Source: DASQVO01 sp035640715 (GTDB taxonomy: Bacteria; Actinomycetota; Actinomycetes; Streptosporangiales; Streptosporangiaceae). From it: a DNA stretch of 11,817 bases. Within the stretch, counting starts at the first letter, position 1, and the number at the start of each line of letters is the position of its first letter. This document shows positions 6,143 to 11,817 of the stretch, piece after piece. Where the stretch lies: assembly GCA_035640715.1 (NCBI GenBank), contig DASQVO010000464.1, positions 1 to 11,817 on the forward strand, in the 5' to 3' direction. The translations under genes were made by a program, and so were the position numbers. The notes beneath the pieces were generated by a model, which searched no databases, was not told the origin of the DNA, and saw nothing but the letters and a program-made list of their open reading frames with translations.

Positions 6143-7881
6143 TCCGCGAACTGCTCACCACCCTCGGCGACCAGGGCAGTCGGCCGGTGCGTCGCCTTGT
6201 GCTGCTGCTGGCCGTCGCCGGCATCCTGCAGGGCATCGCGTTCGCGCTGCTGGTGCCCCTGCTGGGCACGCTGCTGGGGGCCCAGCCGAACCGGATGTGG
6301 CCCTGGCTGGCCGCACTCGTGGTCTGCTCGCTCGGTTACGCCGCCGTCCAGTTCGCCGCGCTGGGCCGGGGATTCACCGCGGGCGCCGGGATCGCCCGGG
6401 TGCTGCACCACCGGTTGGCCGACTGCGCCGTCGACCTGCCGCTGGGCTGGTTCACCAGCGACCGCGCCGCCGAACTCGCCCGGCTCGCCAGCCAGAACGT
6501 CATGCAGGTGATGAACGTGCCGGCGCACCTGCTGGGCGCGCTGACCAGCTCGGTGCTCACCCCGCTTACCATCTGTGTGGCCACGTTCCTGTTCGACTGG
6601 CGGGCCGGGCTGATCCTGCTGGTGTGCGCGCCCGTGCTGCTGGCCGTGCACATCGGCAGCACCCGGGTGGTGCGCCGGCTGGACCTCGGCCGGGACAGCG
6701 CCATCGGCGAGTCCGCCGAGCGGGTGCTGGAATTCGCCCGCAACCAGCCGGTGCTGCGTGCCTTCGGCCGTACCGAGCACGGGTACGCCGCGCTGGACCA
6801 GGCACTGGCCAGGGAATCCGCCGCGGACCGCGCCCTGATCGTGCGTGGCGTACCGGGACTGGTCTCCTTCGCCTTCGCGGCCCGGATGCTGTTCGCCCTG
6901 GTCCTGGCCGCCGACTGCGGCTGGGTGCTGGCCGGCTCGCTCACCGTGCCCAGGCTGCTCGCGCTCGTCGTGCTCACCGGACGGCTCGTGGACAGTGTCT
7001 CCGCCGCCGCCGACCTCGGCGCCGGCCTGCGCATGGCGCGCAACAGCCTGGACCGCCTGAACGCCCTGCTGGCCGAGCCCCCGTTTCCCCGCCCGGCGGA
7101 CCCGGTCGAGCCCACGGGCACCGCGGCTCGCTTCGACCGGGTCGGTTTCCGCTACCCCGGCGACCCCTCGGCCGCTCCCGTGCTGGCCGACGTCGATTTC
7201 GCGCTACCCGAAACCGGTCTCACCGCGCTGGTCGGCCCATCCGGCGCGGGCAAGACCACCATCGCCCACCTGCTTGCCCGGTTCTGGGATGCCACCGAGG
7301 GCGCCGTGCGCATCGGCGGGGAGGACGTGCGCCGCATCGCCCCGGACCGCCTTGCCTCGCTGGTGTCCATCGTGTTCCAGGACGTGTACCTGTTCGACGG
7401 CAGCATCGCCGACAATGTCCGGGTAGGCGCGCCCGACGCCAGCGACGAGCAGCTGCAGTGCGCGGCCGCACAAGCCGGGCTGGACCGGGTGGTCGGCGAG
7501 CTGCCCGACGGGTGGGCCACCCGGGTCGGCGAGGGCGGCATCGCCCTGTCCGGTGGCCAGCGGCAACGCGTATCCATCGCACGCGCCCTGGTCAAGGACA
7601 CCCCGATCCTGGTACTCGACGAGGCGAGCGCGGCGCTGGACCCCGAGAACGAGGCGGTGCTGGCCGGCACCGTCGCCGAACTGGCCACCCGGAAGTCGCT
7701 GCTGGTGATCGCTCATCGGCCGCGAACCGTGGTGTCGGCCGACCAGATCCTGGTGCTGGAGGCCGGCCGGATCACCGAGCGGGGCACCCATAACGAACTG
7801 GCCGACGCCGGCGGCGCCTACGCCGAGTTCTGGCGGCAGCGCACCCGTGCCGCGGGCTGGCGACTGGCCGCGTCCCGATAA
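6139..7881 (+). CDS. ABC transporter half-protein, YbtQ/IrtB-type (TMD-NBD), partner of the preceding gene
   Basis: This 580-residue half transporter has hydrophobic segments near residues 18-47, 53-76, 130-172 and 238-282, then an ATPase with Walker A GPSGAGKT (366-373), Q-loop VFQDV, canonical LSGGQ (470-474), Walker B ending at Glu495 (LVLDEASAALDP) and H-loop AHRPRT. It starts at ATG 6139, which overlaps the previous stop as ATGA, so the two subunits are probably made in equal amounts. With the upstream protein it forms the YbtPQ/IrtAB-like heterodimer expected to carry the metal-siderophore complex across the cytoplasmic membrane; this is inferred from family and context. No substrate-binding lipoprotein or MFS exporter is present in the window. 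The stop TAA at 7879-7881 is followed by 39 non-coding bases before the salicylate synthase. Confidence 0.93.
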   Translation: MIRELLTTLGDQGSRPVRRLVLLLAVAGILQGIAFALLVPLLGTLLGAQPNRMWPWLAALVVCSLGYAAVQFAALGRGFTAGAGIARVLHHRLADCAVDLPLGWFTSDRAAELARLASQNVMQVMNVPAHLLGALTSSVLTPLTICVATFLFDWRAGLILLVCAPVLLAVHIGSTRVVRRLDLGRDSAIGESAERVLEFARNQPVLRAFGRTEHGYAALDQALARESAADRALIVRGVPGLVSFAFAARMLFALVLAADCGWVLAGSLTVPRLLALVVLTGRLVDSVSAAADLGAGLRMARNSLDRLNALLAEPPFPRPADPVEPTGTAARFDRVGFRYPGDPSAAPVLADVDFALPETGLTALVGPSGAGKTTIAHLLARFWDATEGAVRIGGEDVRRIAPDRLASLVSIVFQDVYLFDGSIADNVRVGAPDASDEQLQCAAAQAGLDRVVGELPDGWATRVGEGGIALSGGQRQRVSIARALVKDTPILVLDEASAALDPENEAVLAGTVAELATRKSLLVIAHRPRTVVSADQILVLEAGRITERGTHNELADAGGAYAEFWRQRTRAAGWRLAASR

Positions 7882-7904
7882 ATCCCCGCACCGTCCCTCT
7901 CCAG

Positions 7905-7910
7905 AAGGAA
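7905..7910 (+). promoter_or_regulatory. Ribosome binding site of the salicylate synthase gene
   Basis: AAGGAA lies ten bases before the ATG at 7921, slightly long but usable. The alternative in-frame ATG at 7984 has only GGAA directly against it, too close to work well, so 7921 is preferred. Confidence 0.5.
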
Positions 7911-7920
7911 ATCCATACCG

Positions 7921-9390
7921 ATGAACACGCCTGTCTGGTGTCAGTGGGCGCAGGCCGTGCCTGCGCTGACACACCGAACGGAAATGACCATCTCGACCGA
8001 CCCGGCCGAGAGCGCCTCGCTGCTCGCCATGGCCGGCCTCGACGAGCAGCACGTGGTCTACGAACGCGACGGCGTCTGGCACGCAGCCCTGGGCGGATCG
8101 GTCACCCTCAGCGCGGACCACCGGCACATTACCGCCCGCGCCGCCGGCCGCAGCTGGGCGACACCGACCGAGGGGCAACCGCTGCACCACATCGCGGAGG
8201 CACTCACCGAACTCGGCCGGGCGCACCCGGACGGCCGGCACGCCTACGGCTGGGCCACGTTCGAGCTCGCCCACCTGCTGCACGGCGACCCGGCCGCCGC
8301 CGGTGGCGAACCGTTGCTCCACCTGCTGGTGCCCAGCGTGGACATCACGCTCTCGTCCGGCCGCGCGCTGATGTGCGCGGAGCACGAAGGCTGGGCCGAC
8401 CGGATCGCGGCACTGCTGCGCGGCGCGCCACAGTGGCCGCGCTCCGCCGTCACGCCGGTCCCGGACATCGAGCCGCTGCTGCGCACCAACGGCGCCGACT
8501 ACCGGCACGACGTCGCGGCGACCGTCGCGGAAATCCGGGCCGGCCTACTCGACAAGGCGGTGCTGTCCCGGGCGGTCCCGCTGCCCGATGACATCCGCCT
8601 CGACCTCGCCGCGTCCTACCTGGCCGGCCGCGCGGCCAACACCCCGGCCCGGTCGTTCCTGCTCGACCTCGGCGGCTGGCGGGCCGCCGGGTTCAGCCCG
8701 GAGACCGTGGTGGAGGTCGACCCGAGCGGCCGGGTGACTACCCAGCCGCTCGCCGGCACCCGCGCCCTCAGTCCCGACCCCGAGCACAACCGGCGCCTGC
8801 GTGCCGAACTGCTCGGCGACGCCAAAGAAGTGCACGAGCACGCCGTCTCGGTACGCCTCGCCGGCGCCGAACTGGCCACAGTCTGCCGGCCGGGTACCGT
8901 AGCCATCGAGGAGTTCATGACCATCGTCGAACGCGGATCAGTGCAGCATCTCGCCTCCCGGGTCGCCGGACAACTCGACGGCGACCACGGCCCGTGGCCG
9001 GCCTTCGCGGCACTGTTCCCCGCGGTCACCGCGACCGGCGCGCCCATCACGGCCGCACTGGCCACCCTCGCGCAACGGGAACGGGAACCACGCGGCCTCT
9101 ACGGCGGAGCGGTGCTGCAGGCACACACCGACGGCAGCCTGGACGCGGCCCTCGTGCTACGCACGGTGTTCCAGCGCGGCAGCCGCGCCTGGCTCCGGGC
9201 CGGTGCTGGGGTGATGGGCCAGTCCACTCCACATCGGGAGTACGAGGAGACCTGCGAAAAACTCCGCAGCATCGCACCCTACCTACGGCAGGCCGCCGCG
9301 ACGGGCCACGATCGGCTCACCCCGACTCCCTGTCCAGCAGCACCCGTCACCCTCCACTCGACGGCCGCGATGCCATCGGATGCCGACTGA
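7921..9390 (+). CDS. Salicylate synthase (MbtI/Irp9/YbtS family, chorismate-utilising)
   Basis: This 489-residue cytoplasmic Mg-dependent enzyme should convert chorismate through isochorismate to salicylate plus pyruvate, giving the aryl starter for the metallophore. Conserved landmarks match MbtI: Lys212 in LLDKAVLSR (MbtI Lys205, general base), Glu261 in GFSPETV (MbtI Glu252), PLAGTRAL, metal-binding Glu303 and Glu306 in KEVHEHAVSV, RGSVQHLASRV, LFPAVTATGAP, PRGLYGGAV, WLRAGAGVM, and Glu443 and Glu446 in EETCEKL (MbtI Glu431/Glu434). GSVQHL and the PxxGLY-GAV block argue for salicylate synthase rather than anthranilate or aminodeoxychorismate synthase. About 30 proline/threonine-rich residues (458-489) extend past the usual C-terminus. 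The first 21 residues are unlike the family and their DNA forms a strong hairpin, so the start could be ATG 7984 (468 residues); 7921 has the better ribosome binding site. It is the last gene of the operon. Confidence 0.95.
   Translation: MNTPVWCQWAQAVPALTHRTEMTISTDPAESASLLAMAGLDEQHVVYERDGVWHAALGGSVTLSADHRHITARAAGRSWATPTEGQPLHHIAEALTELGRAHPDGRHAYGWATFELAHLLHGDPAAAGGEPLLHLLVPSVDITLSSGRALMCAEHEGWADRIAALLRGAPQWPRSAVTPVPDIEPLLRTNGADYRHDVAATVAEIRAGLLDKAVLSRAVPLPDDIRLDLAASYLAGRAANTPARSFLLDLGGWRAAGFSPETVVEVDPSGRVTTQPLAGTRALSPDPEHNRRLRAELLGDAKEVHEHAVSVRLAGAELATVCRPGTVAIEEFMTIVERGSVQHLASRVAGQLDGDHGPWPAFAALFPAVTATGAPITAALATLAQREREPRGLYGGAVLQAHTDGSLDAALVLRTVFQRGSRAWLRAGAGVMGQSTPHREYEETCEKLRSIAPYLRQAAATGHDRLTPTPCPAAPVTLHSTAAMPSDAD
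7938..7972 (+). promoter_or_regulatory. Strong hairpin within the first codons of the salicylate synthase gene
   Basis: Outer arms GTGTCAG (7938-7944) and CTGACAC (7966-7972) and inner arms CGCAGGC (7949-7955) and GCCTGCG (7959-7965) pair perfectly, giving 14 G/C-rich base pairs with one four-base bulge on the left and a three-base loop. It starts 17 bases after the A of the ATG at 7921 and ends 11 bases before the alternative ATG at 7984. It could modulate initiation or mRNA stability, or serve as a dyad protein-binding site. The structure is seen directly; a regulatory function is inference. No run of T follows, so it is not a classical terminator. Confidence 0.4.
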
Positions 9391-9459
9391 GACAAGGCAG
9401 GCATCGCCCGGGTCAACCTGTGCTGGTTACGCACTGTGCATGTGCGTCGCGGGCGGCCC

Positions 9460-9478
9460 AGGCCGTCTGCAGGCCGTC
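9460..9478 (+). repeat. Direct repeat AGGCCGTC with 11-base period
   Basis: Two identical 8-base units (9460-9467 and 9471-9478) are separated by TGC, one helical turn apart, just upstream of the TTGACA at 9493. This spacing would suit an activator that binds direct repeats on one face of the DNA, but in GC-rich sequence it could be chance. Confidence 0.35.
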
Positions 9479-9492
9479 ATGACCGACCGGGG

Positions 9493-9498
9493 TTGACA
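9493..9498 (+). promoter_or_regulatory. Possible -35 element (TTGACA)
   Basis: It is a perfect match to the sigma-70-type -35 hexamer, about 150 bases before the hydrolase start. At 16-19 bases downstream I find no good TANNNT -10; the nearest -10-like string, GATAAC at 9528-9533, is 29 bases away and lies within the operator-like palindrome. The promoter assignment is therefore weak. Confidence 0.25.
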
Positions 9499-9526
9499 TC
9501 CGACGGCTTCAGCGGAACTCTGTAGC

Positions 9527-9540
9527 CGATAACGTTGTCA
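9527..9540. promoter_or_regulatory. LacI-family-like operator upstream of the glycoside hydrolase
   Basis: The 14-base imperfect palindrome CGATAACGTTGTCA is centred on a CG step with a perfect AACGTT core; its right half is GTTGTCA and its left half matches the complement at five of seven positions. LacI-family sugar repressors typically bind palindromes of this length with a central CG. It sits 109 bases before the start of a secreted sugar-cleaving enzyme, a context where such control is common. No LacI gene is in the window, so the regulator is hypothetical. Confidence 0.4.
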
Positions 9541-9553
9541 GCCGCCAAGGGCT

Positions 9554-9581
9554 GCCGGTTTGGCACAGAACCGAAACCGGC
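9554..9581. repeat. Inverted repeat GCCGGTTT / AAACCGGC
   Basis: Eight-base perfect arms at 9554-9561 and 9574-9581 are separated by 12 bases. A shorter overlapping alternative pairs CGGTT (9556-9560) with AACCG (9569-9573), so the RNA could switch between two stems. It lies between the operator-like site and the hydrolase start and could be a second operator or a 5'-UTR hairpin. Confidence 0.4.
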
Positions 9582-9633
9582 TACGGCCCTGCTGGTGCCT
9601 GGCGCGCGGAAATGGGACTGGCCACTAGAGCAC

Positions 9634-9639
9634 GGAAGG
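9634..9639 (+). promoter_or_regulatory. Ribosome binding site of the glycoside hydrolase gene
   Basis: GGAAGG lies nine bases before the ATG at 9649 and supports this start over the in-frame ATG at 9670, which would begin immediately before the twin-arginine motif. Confidence 0.65.
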
Positions 9640-9648
9640 CGTAACGCC

Positions 9649-11817
9649 ATGCCTGAGCAGCACGATCGCATGTCCCGGCGGAGGTTTCTCTCCGCCAACG
9701 CCACGCTGCTGGGCGGATTCGGCCTGGTCAGGGCCTTTCCCCAGACGGCCCCGGCCAGCGCCGCGGAGCGGGCCAGCCAGGCGCAGGCCGTGAACTCGGC
9801 AGCCACCGATCTGGCCCTGTACCGGCCGGTGACCGTCTCGTCCACCGCCTACGGCCCGGCGCCCGCCGAGTTCGCCGTCGACCGGCTGGCTGAGACGGGG
9901 GTCCGCGGCACCGGGTGGCGGGCGGGCGGGCCGGACCCGCAATGGATCACCGTCGACCTGCAGGGGCCCTGCCGCGTTGAGTCCGTGGTGCTGGTGTTCG
10001 AGGCCACGCTCTCCGACCCGGCGTGGGTCCCGGCACAGGGCGGCAATCCCTACGCCAGCACGACCGGCTGGGAGATCATGTCGAGCTGCGCCACCGCGTT
10101 CCAGCTCGACGTCTCGGCGGATGGCACCACGTGGAGCACCGTCTACCAGACCACGTCGGGGACCGGCGGGGTCATGCACATTTCCCTGGCAGAGCCGGTG
10201 ATCGCGCGATGGGTCCGCATGACGGCGACCCAGCAGTCGAATGGCGCCCCGCTGCAGGTGAACGGTTTCCAGGTCTACGGCACCAGCGAGCACCCCCGCC
10301 CGCCGGCGACGGGGTGGAGCAACTGGGGCGGCCAGCATCCCGCGCCGCCGCCCGCGCTGGCCACGGCACCCGACGGCACGGTTCCCATCGAATCGGGCTG
10401 GGCGCTGACGCTCGATGCCTGGGCAGGGACCAATGACGGCAGCACCCTGTCAACGGGCTCCGCCGACACCGCCGGATGGGTGAGTGCCACCGTTCCCGGG
10501 ACGGTCCTGGCGAGCCTGGTCGAGCAAGGCCATTTCCCCGACCCGGTCGAGGGCCTCAACAACCTGCACATCCCCGAGGCGCTGTCCCGGCACTCCTGGT
10601 GGTACCGGCGGCCCTTCCGCCTGCCGCCGGGCTTCAACAGCGGCCCGGGCCGGCACGTCTGGCTGGAGTTCGACGGGATCAACCACCACGCCGAGATCTG
10701 GCTCAACGGGACTTCGGTGGGCGAGCTCACCCATCCCTTCGCCCGCGGAGCCTTCGATGTCACCAGCGCTCTTACCGGCGGCGAGCAGGTGCTGGCCGTG
10801 CGAATCAGCCCGATGCCTCATCCGGGCAGCCCCGGCGACAAGGGGCCAAGCGGGGTCTCGTTCCTGAACTCCAGCCAGGTGTCCCTCGACTTCCCCAGCT
10901 ACATTTCGGTGTCGGGCTGGGACTGGATGCCAGCGGTCCGGGACCGGGTATCGGGTATCTGGAACCATGTCCGGCTGCGTTCGACCGGGCCCGCCGTGCT
11001 CGGCGACCCGCGGGTGGACACGTCCCTGCCGAAGCTCCCCGACACCAGCCTGGCCGAGGTCACGGTCGTGGTCCCGGTCCGCAATGCCGGTGCCGCCACG
11101 CAGGCGGTCACCGTCAGCGCGGCCTTCGGTGGCGTCCAGGTAAGCACCACGGTCTCCGTCCCCGGCGGCGGCCAGACCGAGGTGACCTTCTCCCCCGCCG
11201 ATTTCCCGGCCCTGCGTGTCAGCAATCCCCGCCTATGGTGGCCCAACGGATACGGCGAGCCTGCCCTGTACGAGCTGGTCATGACAGCAAGCGTGGGAGG
11301 CGCCGAGAGCGACCGCCGGACCCGGCGCTTCGGCCTGCGGCAGGTCAACTACGAGCTTCCCCCGCTCACCATCGACGGCGCGACCGACCGGGGCACCCAG
11401 GTCGAGAACTTCCCCCTCCAGAACGCTCGCTATCTGCGGATACAGTGCGGGCAGCGGGCTACCCAGTGGGGCGACTCCATGTGGAGCCTGTCGGTGTTCG
11501 ACACGGCTTCCCCCGGCACGGACCTAGCCCTGGGCAAGACGGCCACGGCGTCCTCGGTGGACAACAGCAGCGACGAGCCCGGCAACGCGGTCGACGGCAA
11601 CCCGAACACCCGCTGGTCATCCGCCTATAAGGACAATCAGTGGATACAGGTCGATCTGGGCTCGGTGGTCGCATTCGACCAAGTCGAGATCGTCTGGGAG
11701 CAGGCCTACGCGCTGAACTACGTCATCCAGGTCTCCAATGACGGCGCAACGTGGACGGACGTCAAGACGGTCAGCAATTCCGGTCCCCTCCAGATCAAGG
11801 TCAACGGCGTGCCCATC
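9649..11817 (+). CDS. Tat-exported glycoside hydrolase family 2 protein with discoidin (F5/8 C) domains, 3' end outside window
   Basis: The frame is open from ATG 9649 to the window end (723 residues, no stop), so the protein is truncated here. Residues 9-14 (SRRRFL) followed by a hydrophobic stretch and an APASA cleavage-like site form a twin-arginine signal, so it should be secreted folded. Residues 54-211 are an F5/8-type-C/CBM32-like discoidin domain. Residues from about 245 are the GH2 sugar-binding and sandwich domains, including WYRRPF, FDGINHHAEIWLNG and GWDWMPAVRDRVSGIW (423-438), similar to exo-beta-D-glucosaminidase (CsxA) and mannosidase-type GH2 enzymes. A discoidin-like module (580-712) follows, and IKVNGVPI (716-723) marks the entry into the catalytic barrel. 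The catalytic acids are beyond the window, so activity and substrate (chitosan oligomers, mannosides or other glycans) are unproven. The gene is preceded by its own regulatory region and is probably unrelated to the metallophore operon. Confidence 0.92.
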   Translation, partial: MPEQHDRMSRRRFLSANATLLGGFGLVRAFPQTAPASAAERASQAQAVNSAATDLALYRPVTVSSTAYGPAPAEFAVDRLAETGVRGTGWRAGGPDPQWITVDLQGPCRVESVVLVFEATLSDPAWVPAQGGNPYASTTGWEIMSSCATAFQLDVSADGTTWSTVYQTTSGTGGVMHISLAEPVIARWVRMTATQQSNGAPLQVNGFQVYGTSEHPRPPATGWSNWGGQHPAPPPALATAPDGTVPIESGWALTLDAWAGTNDGSTLSTGSADTAGWVSATVPGTVLASLVEQGHFPDPVEGLNNLHIPEALSRHSWWYRRPFRLPPGFNSGPGRHVWLEFDGINHHAEIWLNGTSVGELTHPFARGAFDVTSALTGGEQVLAVRISPMPHPGSPGDKGPSGVSFLNSSQVSLDFPSYISVSGWDWMPAVRDRVSGIWNHVRLRSTGPAVLGDPRVDTSLPKLPDTSLAEVTVVVPVRNAGAATQAVTVSAAFGGVQVSTTVSVPGGGQTEVTFSPADFPALRVSNPRLWWPNGYGEPALYELVMTASVGGAESDRRTRRFGLRQVNYELPPLTIDGATDRGTQVENFPLQNARYLRIQCGQRATQWGDSMWSLSVFDTASPGTDLALGKTATASSVDNSSDEPGNAVDGNPNTRWSSAYKDNQWIQVDLGSVVAFDQVEIVWEQAYALNYVIQVSNDGATWTDVKTVSNSGPLQIKVNGVPI

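Larger units (their letters stand above)
9391..9648. other. Intergenic region between the metallophore operon and the glycoside hydrolase gene
   Basis: The 258 bases carry no convincing gene. From left to right I see a small hairpin with arms ACGCAC (9429-9434) and GTGCGT (9442-9447) and no T-tract, a direct repeat AGGCCGTC at 9460-9467 and 9471-9478, a TTGACA hexamer at 9493-9498 without a good -10 at normal spacing, a LacI-like imperfect palindrome at 9527-9540, an inverted repeat at 9554-9581, and the ribosome binding site of the hydrolase at 9634-9639. It probably contains the end of the operon's transcript and the promoter of the hydrolase. Confidence 0.6.

Noticed and set aside
6072..7793. 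Long alternative + strand frame over the second ABC transporter
   Set aside because: It is a frame-shifted shadow: Arg- and Pro-rich, no motif, and it overlaps the real frame, which carries Walker A, signature and Walker B motifs.
9368..9406. CGATGCC / GGCATCG pairing around the salicylate synthase stop as a terminator
   Set aside because: Seven base pairs with a 25-base loop and no T-tract is too weak to call.
9429..9447. ACGCAC / GTGCGT hairpin as the operon terminator
   Set aside because: A six-pair stem without a following T-run; actinomycete terminators can lack T-runs, but this stem is too short to assign.
9412..9497. GTCAACC (9412-9418) and GGTTGAC (9491-9497) as a long-range inverted repeat
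   Set aside because: A 7-base match separated by 72 bases is expected by chance in a region this long.
9477..9845. 122-codon minus-strand frame overlapping the intergenic region and the start of the hydrolase
   Set aside because: It overlaps the signal peptide coding region and the ribosome binding site of the hydrolase, has no recognisable domain, and no clear ribosome binding site was seen.
10476..11630. 384-codon + strand frame inside the glycoside hydrolase gene
   Set aside because: It is an out-of-frame shadow; the frame starting at 9649 stays open to the window end and carries the GH2 and discoidin motifs.

Overview
The window is very GC-rich DNA with strongly G/C-biased third codon positions, frequent GTG starts and tightly overlapping genes. 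This points to a filamentous actinomycete (Streptomyces- or Pseudonocardiaceae-like), although the genus cannot be fixed from sequence reading alone. All supported genes are on the + strand. I saw no in-frame TTA codon in any of them, so bldA-tRNA control is not indicated. No tRNA, rRNA, IS element, CRISPR array or attachment site was recognised.

Positions 1-9390 are the downstream part of a biosynthetic and transport operon for a salicylate-derived phenolate-thiazoline metallophore of the yersiniabactin / pyochelin / coelibactin type. In order it encodes: the C-terminal end of a probable saccharopine-dehydrogenase-like oxidoreductase (cut by the window start), a thiazolinyl imide reductase (PchG/Irp3 family), a type II thioesterase (PchC/YbtT type), a stand-alone SAM methyltransferase, a cytochrome P450, two half-size ABC transporters of the YbtP/YbtQ type, and a salicylate synthase (MbtI/Irp9/YbtS type). 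Most junctions are 4-base GTGA/ATGA stop-start overlaps; the only gaps are 23 and 39 bases, so this reads as one transcription unit. The NRPS genes that would build the scaffold are not in the window and presumably lie upstream. The inferred scheme: salicylate synthase makes the aryl starter from chorismate, the upstream NRPS joins it to cyclised cysteines, the imide reductase reduces one thiazoline to a thiazolidine, the methyltransferase and P450 tailor the product, the thioesterase edits stalled NRPS intermediates, and the ABC pair moves the metal complex across the membrane. Gene content resembles my memory of the Streptomyces coelicolor coelibactin cluster, which also holds a P450 (CYP105N1) and an ABC pair.

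Positions 9391-9648 are non-coding. They hold an 11-base-period direct repeat, a TTGACA hexamer, a LacI-family-like imperfect palindrome and an 8-bp inverted repeat, and they probably separate the metallophore operon from an unrelated gene.

Positions 9649-11817 are the first 723 codons of a Tat-exported family 2 glycoside hydrolase (exo-beta-glucosaminidase/beta-mannosidase-like). It has an N-terminal F5/8-type-C (discoidin) domain and a second discoidin-like module, apparently in circularly permuted order, inserted just before the catalytic barrel. The gene runs off the window before the catalytic residues.

Most interesting for follow-up: the tailoring set (methyltransferase plus P450 plus an extra dehydrogenase), which may mark a less common metallophore; a 14-bp hairpin inside the first codons of the salicylate synthase gene; and the permuted discoidin insertion in the glycoside hydrolase.
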